Position numbers and translations under genes: made by a program
Notes under the pieces: generated by a model
The model's input: only the letters and a program-made list of their open reading frames with translations
The model's database searches: none
What the model was told of the DNA's origin: nothing
Source: Bacillota bacterium
GTDB lineage: Bacteria > Bacillota > Clostridia > Oscillospirales > Ruminococcaceae
NCBI GenBank assembly: GCA_023460535.1
Contig: JAEWPV010000016.1
Location: forward strand, 248,001-312,000
Length of the DNA stretch: 64,000 bases
Direction of reading: 5' to 3'
Shown: in pieces, positions 52,201-60,610 of the stretch
Layout of the letters: each line of letters starts with the position of its first letter
Numbering within the stretch: the first letter of the stretch is position 1

Positions 52201-52846
52201 TAAGAACAAAATCAAGGCACTCGGTTCGGTGAACGTGGGTGCGATTGAAGAATACAAAGAGGTGTCCGAACGCTATCGCTTCTTAAAGGAGCAGATCGAG
52301 GACGTGACCAAATCCCGCGACGAGCTGCTGCGGATGATCAGCGAACTGACCGCCAAGATGCGCGAGATATTCACCGAAAGCTTTGTGGAGATAAACCGCA
52401 ACTTCGGCGAGGTGTTTGTAGAGCTGTTTGGCGGAGGCAGCGCGCAGCTGAAGCTGTCCGACGAAGGGGATGTGCTCGAGAGCGGCATCGAAATCTACGT
52501 GGAGCCGCCGGGCAAGATTATTAAAAACCTGTCCGCACTTTCGGGTGGCGAGCAGGCGTTTGTGGCAATTGCCATCTACTTTGCCATCCTCAAGGTGCGC
52601 CCCGCGCCGTTTTGCCTGCTGGACGAGATTGAAGCGGCGCTTGACGACGTAAACGTAACGAAGTATGCCCAGTACCTGCACCGGCTGTGTGACAAAACCC
52701 AGTTCATCACCATTACCCACCGCCGCGGCACCATGGAGGAGGCGGACGTGCTGTATGGTGTTACCATGCAGGAGGAGGGAATCAGCAAGCTGTTGCAGCT
52801 TAAGGTCACCGAGCTGGAGGACAAGCTGGGCTTAAAGAATACATAG
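49271..52846 (+). CDS. smc: Chromosome segregation protein SMC
   Basis: This 1191-residue condensin ATPase has Walker A VGPNGSGKSN near residue 32, two long coiled-coil arms (about 165-500 and 670-1020) flanking a hinge (about 510-665, including GVLGPVSSLIEVP). The C-terminal head has LSALSGGEQAFVAIAI and the Walker B FCLLDEIEAALDD. I chose TTG at 49271, which gives the family start M-L-L-K-F-L-E-I-Q-G, preceded by AAGGATG; a GTG two codons before it is possible. Its partners ScpA and ScpB are not in the window. ftsY follows after 37 bases. Confidence 0.95.
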   Translation: MLLKFLEIQGFKSFPDKTRLAFGDGITAVVGPNGSGKSNISDAVRWVMGEQSTKTLRGNRMEDIIFGGTKLRGPVGFAQVTLTVDNSSRSLPLETDEVTIARKLYRSGESEYRINGNSVRLRDIYELFMDTGLGRDGYSIIGQGRIAEIVGAKSGERREIFEEASGISKYRYRKNEAERKLDQTQENLVRLLDILTELEDRVEPLRVQSEKAQAFLVLSDEKKQLEVSLYIRSLEKAREALREQENRVMVCKTACDEVDEELAAMEADINEIFARSQQCAVQMEQKRTQRGGLDEELTRLEAQIAVLRNDVHHKTEGIERVRREIEANSLAVSDIAQQIEERMALHAEKCAQIEELKTRCAEREHSLEEFLSDSARQSESMEEVNRRMAQLGAAISQSKVGELSALSALEELSQRRTRLSEQLETKRQDCVQSETERAEAAAFVAELDEKIETEANTVKGYAFKLEKRKEKLEQSAKEVSALDLRIKEKNQNARLLEELERSMEGFAHSVKAVMRMASHGTLRGVLGPVSSLIEVPQQVTTAIETALSFSLQNIVVEDEAAAKRAIAQLKNENAGRATFLPVSTIKGTALDERPLKGQAGYIGVASALVSFDSRYEGIVQSLLGRIAVCDTLDNAVSIAKANAYRFRVVTLDGQVVNAGGSLTGGSAAKSAGLLSRRGDIARLHEQAAGLQAKLAEANVAHNALKTEIAGIEADYLAAKSALETMQEDRQKAQLQRSLCERNIQELTRSITEATTELTHASERERELTVELEAARSTLVQSTAQMTELEEQMGQTAQKKDELREKRHALTDEISELKMNVLSLTKEAEGLAQSAQELAQRRENESGKSRSLLVEIETLEAEIAGINVSTQEILSSKEELADRSAAIEQEIAALAAQRMQLEKEANERRGAERGILSRREEISKEMARLEERKLSAQSEYDSVITKLWDEYELTKTEAAAIAQEIPSIPAAQRALNEIKNKIKALGSVNVGAIEEYKEVSERYRFLKEQIEDVTKSRDELLRMISELTAKMREIFTESFVEINRNFGEVFVELFGGGSAQLKLSDEGDVLESGIEIYVEPPGKIIKNLSALSGGEQAFVAIAIYFAILKVRPAPFCLLDEIEAALDDVNVTKYAQYLHRLCDKTQFITITHRRGTMEEADVLYGVTMQEEGISKLLQLKVTELEDKLGLKNT

Positions 52847-52883
52847 GCAATACCGATACAAACGGAAAGGCACAGGGGAACAG

Positions 52884-53798
52884 ATGGGATTGTTTGAAAA
52901 GCTTGCGGGGGGCTTAAAAAAGACCCGCGATTCCATGGCAAAAACGATGGATGCGATGTTTAAGTCGTTTACAAAAATAGACGAGGAGCTGTTAGAGGAG
53001 CTCGAGGAGATTCTCATTATGTCCGACGTTGGTGCAAAAACCGCCGGGGATATCTGCGAGCGGCTCAGGCAGCGAGTAAAGGAACAGGGCATTACCGACC
53101 CTGGGCTGATTATGGGAGAGCTGCAGTCGCTGATTACGGATATGCTGCGCGGCGACACCAAACTGCGTATGAACACCAAGCCTTCGGTCGTTTTGGTCAT
53201 CGGGGTAAACGGGGTGGGCAAAACCACCACCATCGGCAAGCTTTCGGCGAACCTCAGGGCACAGGGCAAGACGGTACTGCTGGGTGCGGCAGATACCTTC
53301 CGTGCGGCGGCAATTGACCAGTTAGCCGTGTGGGCCGAGCGTGCGGATGTTCCGCTTATCCGCCACAGCGAGGGCAGTGACCCCGCCGCCGTGGTGTTTG
53401 ATGCGGTCTCGGCGGCTAAGTCGCGGGGCGTGGATGTGGTGATCTGCGATACGGCGGGGCGCCTGCACAACAAGAAGAATCTGATGGACGAGCTATCGAA
53501 GATTGCGCGCATCATCGGGCGTGAAGCGCCAAACAGTGACGTAGAGGTGCTGCTGGTGCTCGACGCGACCACCGGGCAAAACGCCCTGAACCAGGCGCGC
53601 GAGTTTAAGGACGCGGCGGGCATTACCGGTATTGTGCTGACAAAGCTGGATGGCACGGCGCGTGGCGGCGTTGTCATCGGCATCTGCAACGAGCTGGGTG
53701 TACCCGTCAAATACGTGGGCGTGGGAGAGCAGATTGACGACCTGCAGCCGTTTGACCCGGACGCATTTGCAAAGGCGTTGTTCGGCGAGCGCGCGTAA
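52884..53798 (+). CDS. ftsY: Signal recognition particle receptor FtsY
   Basis: This 304-residue GTPase docks ribosome-SRP complexes at the membrane. The NG domain has GVNGVGKTTTIGKLSANL (G1, about 111-128), DTFRAAAIDQLAVWAER, DTAGRLHNKKNLMDEL (G3) and TKLDGTARGG (G4). The acidic A domain of other bacteria is largely absent, as is usual in Firmicutes. The N-terminal helix contains LFEKLAGGLKKTR, a likely membrane contact. Neighbours smc and rdgB fit the common order. Confidence 0.96.
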   Translation: MGLFEKLAGGLKKTRDSMAKTMDAMFKSFTKIDEELLEELEEILIMSDVGAKTAGDICERLRQRVKEQGITDPGLIMGELQSLITDMLRGDTKLRMNTKPSVVLVIGVNGVGKTTTIGKLSANLRAQGKTVLLGAADTFRAAAIDQLAVWAERADVPLIRHSEGSDPAAVVFDAVSAAKSRGVDVVICDTAGRLHNKKNLMDELSKIARIIGREAPNSDVEVLLVLDATTGQNALNQAREFKDAAGITGIVLTKLDGTARGGVVIGICNELGVPVKYVGVGEQIDDLQPFDPDAFAKALFGERA

Positions 53799-53825
53799 AG
53801 ATGGCATATGGGAGTGGGAATAATT

Positions 53826-54428
53826 ATGAATAAACTCGTATTTGCCTCTTCCAATAAGGGCAAGATGAAAGAGATGAAACAGCTTTTAGAGCCACAGGGC
53901 ATAGCGGTGCTTACACTGGCCGACATCGGCTTTGACGCCGAGATTGCGGAAACGGGGCTGACCTTTGAGGAAAACGCGCGCATCAAGGCATCGGCTGTCT
54001 GCCGGTTTTCCGGCTTGTCCGCCGTGTCGGACGACAGCGGCATCTGCATCGACGCGCTGGACGGCGCCCCCGGGGTGCTATCCGCCCGTTATCTGGGCGA
54101 GGATACGCCCTATGCGGTAAAAAACCGCTTGGTGCTCGAGCAGCTTGCGCAGGTTGCGGAGGATAAACGCACCGCGCGTTATGAATGTTGCGTCTGCTGT
54201 GTGTTCCCCGACGGCAGCGAGATTGTGACCCATGGCACCTGCGAAGGGGTGCTGGCGCACGAGCCAAAAGGCGAAAACGGCTTTGGCTATGACCCAATTT
54301 TCATGGTGGGCGATAAAACAATGGCGCAGCTTACCGACGAAGAGAAAAACCGCATCAGTCACCGCGCAAAGGCGGTAGCCGCATTTGTACAGGAACTTAA
54401 AAATAGACTTGGCAGCCCGAAAAGCTAA
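53826..54428 (+). CDS. rdgB: XTP/dITP diphosphatase
   Basis: This 200-residue HAM1-like enzyme removes non-canonical purine NTPs. Motifs are FASSNKGKMKEMKQLL (about 5-20), SDDSGICIDALDGAPGVLSARY (Mg-binding, about 67-88), ENGFGYDPIFMV and ISHRAKAV. The ATG at 53826 fits the family length; the longer in-frame start would place it only 9 bases from the ftsY stop and lacks a better ribosome-binding site. Confidence 0.94.
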   Translation: MNKLVFASSNKGKMKEMKQLLEPQGIAVLTLADIGFDAEIAETGLTFEENARIKASAVCRFSGLSAVSDDSGICIDALDGAPGVLSARYLGEDTPYAVKNRLVLEQLAQVAEDKRTARYECCVCCVFPDGSEIVTHGTCEGVLAHEPKGENGFGYDPIFMVGDKTMAQLTDEEKNRISHRAKAVAAFVQELKNRLGSPKS

Positions 54429-54460
54429 CGTTGTAAAGAACAGAAAGGCATGGATAAACA

Positions 54461-54748
54461 ATGCTTACAAGCAAGGAACGCGCAAGCCTCAGAGCGCTTG
54501 CAAACCCCATAGAGACAATATTGCAGATTGGCAAGCACGAGATTTCCGACGCCTTGGTTACGCAGGTTGAGGACGCGCTGACAGCACGGGAGCTGATAAA
54601 GCTGCGGGTGCTGGAAACGGCGCCCTACACCGCGCGCGAGGCGGCAGAGCTTTTGGCACAGCGCACAAACAGTGAGGTAGTTCAGGTTATAGGTACCCGC
54701 TTTGTATTGTTTCGCAGAAACCGTAAAAAGCCTATCATCACCTACTAG
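54461..54748 (+). CDS. yhbY: YhbY family RNA-binding protein
   Basis: This 95-residue CRM-domain protein contains LTSKERASLRALANPIETILQIGK and ELIKLRVLE, then TNSEVVQVIGTRFVLFRRN. The family binds pre-50S particles and helps ribosome assembly. It is a small gene between rdgB and nadD, in the standard order. The ATG follows AAAGG. Confidence 0.93.
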   Translation: MLTSKERASLRALANPIETILQIGKHEISDALVTQVEDALTARELIKLRVLETAPYTAREAAELLAQRTNSEVVQVIGTRFVLFRRNRKKPIITY

Positions 54749-54795
54749 GGTAAATGCGTAAACCCCATAGCTTCAGCGGAGGGAGACGGGTCGTT

Positions 54796-55968
54796 ATGCA
54801 GCGAATCGGATTGTTTGGAGGAACCTTCAACCCCATTCACATGGGGCACCTGCGCCTGGCAGGTGCGTTTGTGCAGGCACTTAGCCTGGACCGGCTGATT
54901 GTCATCCCCGACTATATGCCTCCCCACAAGGATGCGCCGGATTTAGCAAGCGCGGCGGACCGCTACAACATGTGCCGCCTTGCCGCTGCCTCAATCCCCA
55001 ATGCCGAGGTCAGCGATTTTGAACTTCGCAGGCAGACCAAAAGCTATACGGTGCACACCCTGCAGCATTTCAGTGCGCTTTATCCGGATGCAGAGCTGTT
55101 TTTTATCATGGGCTCTGATATGTTTGTAACGCTCGAGAGCTGGTACGATACAAAGACGCTGTTTTCGCTTGCCACCATGTGTGCCGGCGCACGCACGCAC
55201 GGAGAGTACGAGCGGCTTATAGAGTACGCAGCTGCGCTGAATAAAAAGGGCGTGACAACCTGTGTGGTGGATATTGAGCCATACGCGGCATCCTCTACCG
55301 ATATTCGCGAGGGCTTACGGCAGGTGGGTAGCGCAAAGCACCAGGCACTGCCACCGCCGGTATGCCGCTACATAGACACCGTTCGCCCCTACGGCGGCGA
55401 ACGGGAGGATGTGCTTTTTTATAAAAAGGAGATAGCCGCCCGATTAAGCGAGGCGCGGTACGAGCATTCGGTCTGTGTCGCGAAGGAGGCGGCAACGCTT
55501 TCCATCCTGTTCGGCGCGGATGAAAGCAAGGCGTATATCGCCGGTCTAATCCACGATATTGCCAAGGAGATACCGCAGGACGAGCAGTTGCAAATGCTCA
55601 AAAAGTCTGGTATAATTTTGGACGGTGTCGAGCAGAAAACCCCAAAGCTCTGGCATGCGATTCTGGGCGCGCAGCTGGTGCGCTCGCTTGGTATAAATGA
55701 CGAGCAAATAATAAATGCTATAAGATACCATACTACGGCCCGCGAGGGTATTACTTTGTTGGAACAGGTTGTCTATCTTGCGGACTGGATTTCGTTTGAA
55801 CGCAGTTTTCAGGCGGCACGAACCATTCGCGAGCGGATTGCTTTTGGCCTAGACAGCGCAACACTCTGTGCACTCTCCGTTTCCATAGCGGGGCTTGCCA
55901 AGAAAGAGTCCTCTCTCCACATCGATACGGTAAAGGCGTACAACAGTTTTCTCCCCGCGGAACAATAA
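54796..55968 (+). CDS. nadD: Fused nicotinate-nucleotide adenylyltransferase (NadD) and YqeK HD-domain phosphohydrolase
   Basis: This 390-residue two-domain protein joins two enzymes that are neighbouring genes in Bacillus. Residues 1-200 form NadD, making NaAD from NaMN and ATP: GLFGGTFNPIHMGHL (about 5-19), PHKDAP, and STDIREGL. Residues 210-390 form the YqeK HD domain, which hydrolyses diadenosine tetraphosphate in relatives: HSVCVAKEAA, GLIHDIAKEI and HTTAREGITLLEQVVYLADWIS. No stop or ribosome-binding site separates them. The ATG at 54796 follows GGGAGACGGG; the long in-frame upstream reading lacks support. Confidence 0.93.
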   Translation: MQRIGLFGGTFNPIHMGHLRLAGAFVQALSLDRLIVIPDYMPPHKDAPDLASAADRYNMCRLAAASIPNAEVSDFELRRQTKSYTVHTLQHFSALYPDAELFFIMGSDMFVTLESWYDTKTLFSLATMCAGARTHGEYERLIEYAAALNKKGVTTCVVDIEPYAASSTDIREGLRQVGSAKHQALPPPVCRYIDTVRPYGGEREDVLFYKKEIAARLSEARYEHSVCVAKEAATLSILFGADESKAYIAGLIHDIAKEIPQDEQLQMLKKSGIILDGVEQKTPKLWHAILGAQLVRSLGINDEQIINAIRYHTTAREGITLLEQVVYLADWISFERSFQAARTIRERIAFGLDSATLCALSVSIAGLAKKESSLHIDTVKAYNSFLPAEQ

Positions 55969-56018
55969 ATGAAGTGACCGAACATACGGTTCGGCGCCCT
56001 GTGCGGGAGGATTCGGTT

Positions 56019-56975
56019 TTGAAAAATAGAAAGATTATTTCGTTTTCCATCGCGTTTGTGGTTACATTGTTGTTTTTAAGCGGCGGCTACTACCTTTTAA
56101 ATACAAGCTTTTTGCAGCAAAAACCCACCGGTGACGCAAACGGCGTTGTCACGCAGCCCGACGACACATTGGGCGAATCCTCCGCACCTCCCAAGGTGGA
56201 TGAGGTAGTAAACTTTTTGCTGTGCGGATTGGATGAGAGCCAGACGCTCACCGATGTAATTATGGTGGCAAGTCTCGATACCGCGCAAAAAACCGTAAAC
56301 GTGTTTCAAATTCCGCGGGACACCTATGTGGGTATCTCGCGTTACCCGACCGGCAAAATTAACGCCGTGTACGGCAATGCCAATAAGGGACAGACCCCCA
56401 TTGGCGCGCTGATAGATGAAGTACAGTACACTTTTGAACTACACATAGACCACTACGCCACCGTGAACCTTCAAGGCCTCAGGCAGATTGTCGATTCGAT
56501 GGGCGGCGTTACGGTAGATATTCCGCAGAACATCTATTTTACCAGCAGCAAGGTGCTAAAAAAAGGCGAACAGCTGCTAGACGGCCAAAAGGCCGAATGG
56601 TTTGTGCGCTACCGCGCGGGTTATGTGGACGGCGACATCGGACGCATGCGCGCGCAAGGGTTGTTTTTAAAGGCGTGTGCGCAAACGGCGCTTTCCATGT
56701 CCCGAACCAAGATGCTTACTGTGTTAACCCAAAACTATACGAGCATTACCACCGACCTCACTTTGGCGCAGGTGATGGAATATTATAGTATGGTTAAAGA
56801 GATTGATATCGACTCCGTGGAGTTCTATCTACCCGAGGGTAGCGGGGTAACCCACCAGAGCTACTCGGTATATGCGCTGAACAAGCAAAAAACAGCCGAC
56901 CTGCTAAACGAGCATTTTCGCCCTTACAGCGACGATGTTCCCGCCCAGGAGCTACCCATACTAAAGCCCGAATAA
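56019..56975 (+). CDS. LCP (LytR-CpsA-Psr) family cell-wall ligase
   Basis: This 318-residue protein has one N-terminal membrane anchor (about 6-28) and an extracellular LCP domain. Characteristic motifs are TDVIMVASLDTAQKTVNVFQIPRDTYV, KINAVYGNANKG, YATVNLQGLRQIVDSMGGVTVDIPQ and the Arg-rich FVRYRAGYVDGDIGRMRAQG. Such enzymes attach teichoic acids or capsule polymers to peptidoglycan. TTG at 56019 is preferred because GCGGGAGG precedes it by 8 bases; the in-frame GTG 45 bases upstream has no such site. nadD-yqeK-LCP-rsfS-leuS is a common clostridial order. Confidence 0.92.
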   Translation: MKNRKIISFSIAFVVTLLFLSGGYYLLNTSFLQQKPTGDANGVVTQPDDTLGESSAPPKVDEVVNFLLCGLDESQTLTDVIMVASLDTAQKTVNVFQIPRDTYVGISRYPTGKINAVYGNANKGQTPIGALIDEVQYTFELHIDHYATVNLQGLRQIVDSMGGVTVDIPQNIYFTSSKVLKKGEQLLDGQKAEWFVRYRAGYVDGDIGRMRAQGLFLKACAQTALSMSRTKMLTVLTQNYTSITTDLTLAQVMEYYSMVKEIDIDSVEFYLPEGSGVTHQSYSVYALNKQKTADLLNEHFRPYSDDVPAQELPILKPE

Positions 56976-56994
56976 GAGGAGGAATGGCAGCTAC

Positions 56995-57354
56995 ATGACA
57001 CCGCAACAAACAGCAAAACAAATTGTCGCCGTGCTCGATGAGAAAAAGGCGGTGGATATCACCGTACTGCGCGTGCACGACCTAACCGTGATTACCGACT
57101 ACTTTGTCGTGGCATCCGGCACCAGCTCCACCCACGTCAAAAGCCTTGCGGACGAGGTGGAATTCAAGCTTAAGGAACAGGGCGTTACCCCCGCGTTTGT
57201 AGAGGGCTACGGCTCTGCGCAGTGGATTGCCCTTGACTACGGCAACGTAATCGTACATGTATTCTACCCCGAGTCCCGCAAATTCTACGAGTTGGAACGC
57301 CTGTGGGCGGACGCGGAAAAGATAGACACGCAAACCTTGCTTACGCAGGATTGA
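56995..57354 (+). CDS. rsfS: Ribosomal silencing factor RsfS
   Basis: This 119-residue protein binds L14 and blocks 30S-50S joining when nutrients are scarce. Signatures are ITDYFVVASGTSSTHVKSLADEV (about 33-55), VEGYGSAQWIALDYGNVIVHVF and YELERLWADA. The ATG follows GAGGAGG. It directly precedes leuS. Confidence 0.96.
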   Translation: MTPQQTAKQIVAVLDEKKAVDITVLRVHDLTVITDYFVVASGTSSTHVKSLADEVEFKLKEQGVTPAFVEGYGSAQWIALDYGNVIVHVFYPESRKFYELERLWADAEKIDTQTLLTQD

Positions 57355-57361
57355 CATAGTA

Positions 57362-57397
57362 GCGCGGGTTTCCTTTACAAACAAAGGATGCCCGTGC
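57362..57397 (+). promoter_or_regulatory. Hairpin in the rsfS-leuS interval
   Basis: GCGCGGG (57362-57368) pairs with CCCGTGC (57391-57397) and TCCTTT (57371-57376) with AAAGGA (57383-57388); loop ACAAAC. There is no T-run, and no T-box specifier or antiterminator sequence is visible in this short space. It may be a read-through or mRNA-processing element before leuS. Confidence 0.5.
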
Positions 57398-57442
57398 ATA
57401 TGCTTTTAGCGCGGACTTTTTGAAAGGAATGACCAAGAAACA

Positions 57443-59851
57443 ATGAAGTACGAAAACTTTAAGGAAGTCGAGGCGAAGTGGCAGCATATTTGGGATGAAA
57501 AGAATGTGTTTGCCGCAAAGGCCGATTACACCCTGCCCAAATACTACGCACTGGTGGAGTTTCCATACCCGTCGGGTGCGGGGCTGCACGTCGGGCATCC
57601 GCGTTCATACACCGCGCTTGATATTGTGTCGCGCAAAAAGCGTTTGCAGGGCTTTAACGTGCTCTACCCCATGGGGTGGGACGCGTTTGGGTTGCCCACC
57701 GAGAACTACGCGATTAAAAACCACATCCACCCCGAGGTGGTTACAAGGGATAATATCGCCCGTTTTAAATCACAGCTAAAGGCGCTGGGGCTATCGTTTG
57801 ACTGGAAGCGAGAAATAAACACCACCGACCCGGAATATTTCCGCTGGACACAGTGGATATTCTTGCAGCTTTTTAAGCGCGGTCTTGCCTATAAAAAGGA
57901 GATGGCGGTAAACTGGTGCACCGACTGCAAGGTGGTACTTGCCAACGAAGAGGTGGTAAACGGCACCTGCGAGCGCTGCCACGGCGAGGTGGTTCGGCGC
58001 GTAAAGAGCCAGTGGATGCTCAAGATTACCGAGTATGCACAGCGCCTACTGGATGATTTGGATACCGTGGATTATGTTGAGCGCGTAAAGGTCTCGCAGC
58101 GCAACTGGATTGGACGTTCCACCGGCGCGGAGGTGGACTTTAGCACGACAACCGGTGACGTGCTGCGTGTGTTCACCACCCGCCCCGACACGCTGTTCGG
58201 CGCGACCTACATGGTCGTTTCGCCCGAGCATGAGCTAATAGACAAATGGGCGCCGCTCATCACGAATATGGACGAGGTTGCCGCATATCGTCAGGAGGCA
58301 GCAAAGAAATCGGATTTTGACCGCACCGAGGTGGCAAAAGAGAAAACCGGTGTGCGCCTTGCGGGCGTTACGGCAATTAACCCTGTTAACGACGAAAATA
58401 TTCCTATTTATATTGCCGACTATGTGCTTACCAGCTACGGCACCGGCGCGATTATGGCGGTGCCCGCGCACGATACCCGCGACTGGGAGTTTGCAAAGAA
58501 GTTTAACCTGCCCATCGTCGAGGTGGTACAGGGCGGCGACGTGCAAAACGAGGCGTTTACCGATTGCGATACCGGCGTGCTGGTGAACTCGGGCATTCTC
58601 GACGGGTTGAGTGTAGAGGACGCAAAGAAGAAGATTATCGAATGGCTTGACCAAAACAAGAAGGGCACGCCAAAGGTTAACTTCAAGCTGCGCGACTGGG
58701 TCTTCTCCCGTCAGCGGTATTGGGGCGAGCCGATTCCCATTGTCGTGTGCCCCAATTGCGGCTATGTTCCCCTGCCCGAAAGCGAGCTGCCCCTTCGCCT
58801 GCCGCAGATTGAGTCCTACGAGCAGACCGAAACGGGCGAATCGCCCTTAGCCAAAATAGACGAGTGGGTAAACACCACCTGCCCGCACTGCGGCGGTGCA
58901 GCCAAGCGCGAAACCGACACCATGCCCCAGTGGGCCGGCTCGTCTTGGTACTTCTTGCGCTACTGCGACCCGCACTTCGGCGCGGGGGTAGCCTCTAAAG
59001 AGGCATTAGAGTACTGGATGCCGGTAGACTGGTATAACGGCGGTATGGAGCATACCACGTTGCATCTGCTGTATTCGCGCTTTTGGCACAAGTTCTTATA
59101 CGATATTGGCGTGGTATCTACCGCCGAACCGTATTCAAAGCGCACCAGCCATGGCATGATTTTGGGCGAGAACGGCGAAAAGATGAGTAAGTCCCGCGGC
59201 AACGTGGTTAACCCCGACGATATCATCGCGGAGTTTGGCGCCGATACCATGCGCCTGTATGAGATGTTCATCGGTGACTTTGAAAAGAGCGCGCCTTGGA
59301 ACACCGCGTCCATCCGCGGATGCCGCCGCTTCCTAGATCGTGTATGGGATTTGCAGGATTGCGTTACCCCCGCAAAAGAATACCGCCCCGAGCTTGAAAC
59401 GGTCTTTCACCAGACCATCAAAAAGGTTGGGGAGGATATCGAAGCGCTCAAGTTCAATACGGCCATTGCAGCAATGATGTCGTTGCTCAACGACATAGCG
59501 AAAACGGGCTCGGTCAACAGCGCCGAGTTTAAAACCTTCCTTGGTCTGCTTAACCCGTTTGCACCGCATATTACCGAGGAACTGTGGAGCATCTGCGGGT
59601 TTGAAGGCATGGTGGCGCATTCAAAATGGCCGCAGTATCTGCCCGAAAAATGCAGGGAAGATACGGTGGAGGTCGCGGTGCAGATTAACGGCAAGGTGCG
59701 CGAGCGCATGGTCATAGACCGCGAGGATTCGCAGCCTGACGTGCTTGCTCAGGCAAAACTGCTGCCGCGCATCTCCGAAAGCATCGAGGGCAAACAGCTT
59801 GTAAAAGAGTTGTATGTGCCTGGCAAGCTCGTGAATCTGGTCGTAAAATAA
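57443..59851 (+). CDS. leuS: Leucyl-tRNA synthetase
   Basis: This 802-residue class I synthetase charges tRNA(Leu). Visible are YPSGAGLHVGHPRSYTALD (HIGH region, about 39-57), two zinc-like Cys pairs near 160-178 (CTDCK and CERCH) and 431-434 (CPNC), the editing domain with GTGAIMAVPAHDTRDWEFA, the DTMPQWAGSSWYFLRYCDP region, and GEKMSKSRGNVV (KMSKS). The length is in the bacterial range. It follows rsfS by 88 bases and probably ends this operon. Confidence 0.96.
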   Translation: MKYENFKEVEAKWQHIWDEKNVFAAKADYTLPKYYALVEFPYPSGAGLHVGHPRSYTALDIVSRKKRLQGFNVLYPMGWDAFGLPTENYAIKNHIHPEVVTRDNIARFKSQLKALGLSFDWKREINTTDPEYFRWTQWIFLQLFKRGLAYKKEMAVNWCTDCKVVLANEEVVNGTCERCHGEVVRRVKSQWMLKITEYAQRLLDDLDTVDYVERVKVSQRNWIGRSTGAEVDFSTTTGDVLRVFTTRPDTLFGATYMVVSPEHELIDKWAPLITNMDEVAAYRQEAAKKSDFDRTEVAKEKTGVRLAGVTAINPVNDENIPIYIADYVLTSYGTGAIMAVPAHDTRDWEFAKKFNLPIVEVVQGGDVQNEAFTDCDTGVLVNSGILDGLSVEDAKKKIIEWLDQNKKGTPKVNFKLRDWVFSRQRYWGEPIPIVVCPNCGYVPLPESELPLRLPQIESYEQTETGESPLAKIDEWVNTTCPHCGGAAKRETDTMPQWAGSSWYFLRYCDPHFGAGVASKEALEYWMPVDWYNGGMEHTTLHLLYSRFWHKFLYDIGVVSTAEPYSKRTSHGMILGENGEKMSKSRGNVVNPDDIIAEFGADTMRLYEMFIGDFEKSAPWNTASIRGCRRFLDRVWDLQDCVTPAKEYRPELETVFHQTIKKVGEDIEALKFNTAIAAMMSLLNDIAKTGSVNSAEFKTFLGLLNPFAPHITEELWSICGFEGMVAHSKWPQYLPEKCREDTVEVAVQINGKVRERMVIDREDSQPDVLAQAKLLPRISESIEGKQLVKELYVPGKLVNLVVK

Positions 59852-59860
59852 ACGCTACAA

Positions 59861-59892
59861 GGCAAACCGGTGGGTCGCTCCGTCGGTTTGCC
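59861..59892 (+). terminator. Terminator-like stem after leuS
   Basis: GGCAAACCG and CGGTTTGCC pair around a 14-base loop. No T-run follows, so termination here would be weak or factor-assisted. Confidence 0.5.
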
Positions 59893-60218
59893 GATACTGG
59901 TTATAGCAAAGCGATATCCGTGGACGCATACGACGGGTTAACCACGGGGTACAACCTACATGGTGTTACCCAAAGGGTTGGATTGTCCGAAACACGATAT
60001 CTTGTTCCCACTTTGGTTTTGACTGTGTATGGATAAAAACAGAAAAACCAAATTGAGGAAATTTGCACAAAAAGCATGCATCAATCGGATTGTAGCTATT
60101 GACAGAACAGCAGGCTACATTGTATAATTACACTTGTTACTAAAGATGTAAGGTCGGTTTTAGGTTCGGGCTTACGGTTTAGATTACCCTGCCGCGTGGC
60201 GGAGGGAGGGAATTTGAA
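59893..60218 (+). promoter_or_regulatory. Long intergenic region with the rpsU promoter and leader
   Basis: TTGACA (60099-60104) and TATAAT (60123-60128) are 18 bp apart, a strong promoter that gives rpsU a leader of about 85 bases. In that leader GTAAG and CTTAC (about 60150-60174) can pair, and GGAGGGAGGG supplies a strong ribosome-binding site. The upstream half (59893-60090) has CCGTGG/CCACGG (about 59920-59949) and repeated GATATC; no gene or known RNA family was recognised there. Confidence 0.6.
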
Positions 60219-60395
60219 ATGGCTGAAATCCGTATTAAAGATAACGAAACTCTCGACAGCGCTCTAAGACGCTTTAAAAGGCAGTGCGCCAGAGCCGGCG
60301 TTTTGCAGGAGGTTCGCAAAAGAGAACATTACGAGAAACCATCCGTAAAGCGCAAGAAAAAGTCAGAGGCTGCGCGTAAACGCAAGTTTAAATAA
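60219..60395 (+). CDS. rpsU: 30S ribosomal protein S21
   Basis: This 58-residue basic protein starts MAEIRIKDNETLDSALRRFKRQ and contains EVRKREHYEKPSVKRKKKSEAARKR split around residues 31-55, the classic S21 pattern. S21 assists mRNA engagement by the 30S platform. It is transcribed alone from its own promoter. In many bacteria rpsU lies before dnaG-rpoD; here it is 37 kb away from that pair. Confidence 0.95.
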   Translation: MAEIRIKDNETLDSALRRFKRQCARAGVLQEVRKREHYEKPSVKRKKKSEAARKRKFK

Positions 60396-60426
60396 GCTTG
60401 TGACGGTTGTTACCACCTGAAAAGAC

Positions 60427-60456
60427 AAGCGGGCGCAAAGCCCGCTTTTTTCTTTT
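60427..60456 (+). terminator. Terminator of rpsU
   Basis: AAGCGGGC and GCCCGCTT form a perfect 8-bp stem with a GCAAA loop, followed by TTTTCTTTT. Confidence 0.92.
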
Positions 60457-60610
60457 GATTTTTATTTTATTGTTGTAATTTGCGATTATCTTTCCTGCCT
60501 TTTTGCGTATATTATTTCATAGCAAATGATGCATATAACCCGTCAATGTGGGTCTTTTTCGCCTAACCGAGCGTATTTTATGTTATGTGAGCCACAAGGA
60601 AAGGCAATAT

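Noticed and set aside
52832..54049. Minus-strand open frame of 405 codons across ftsY and rdgB
   Set aside because: It is the shadow of two confidently identified genes and is Ser-rich with no recognisable domain.
57355..57442. T-box leader before leuS
   Set aside because: The interval is 88 bases with no antiterminator motif or terminator; only a hairpin is present.
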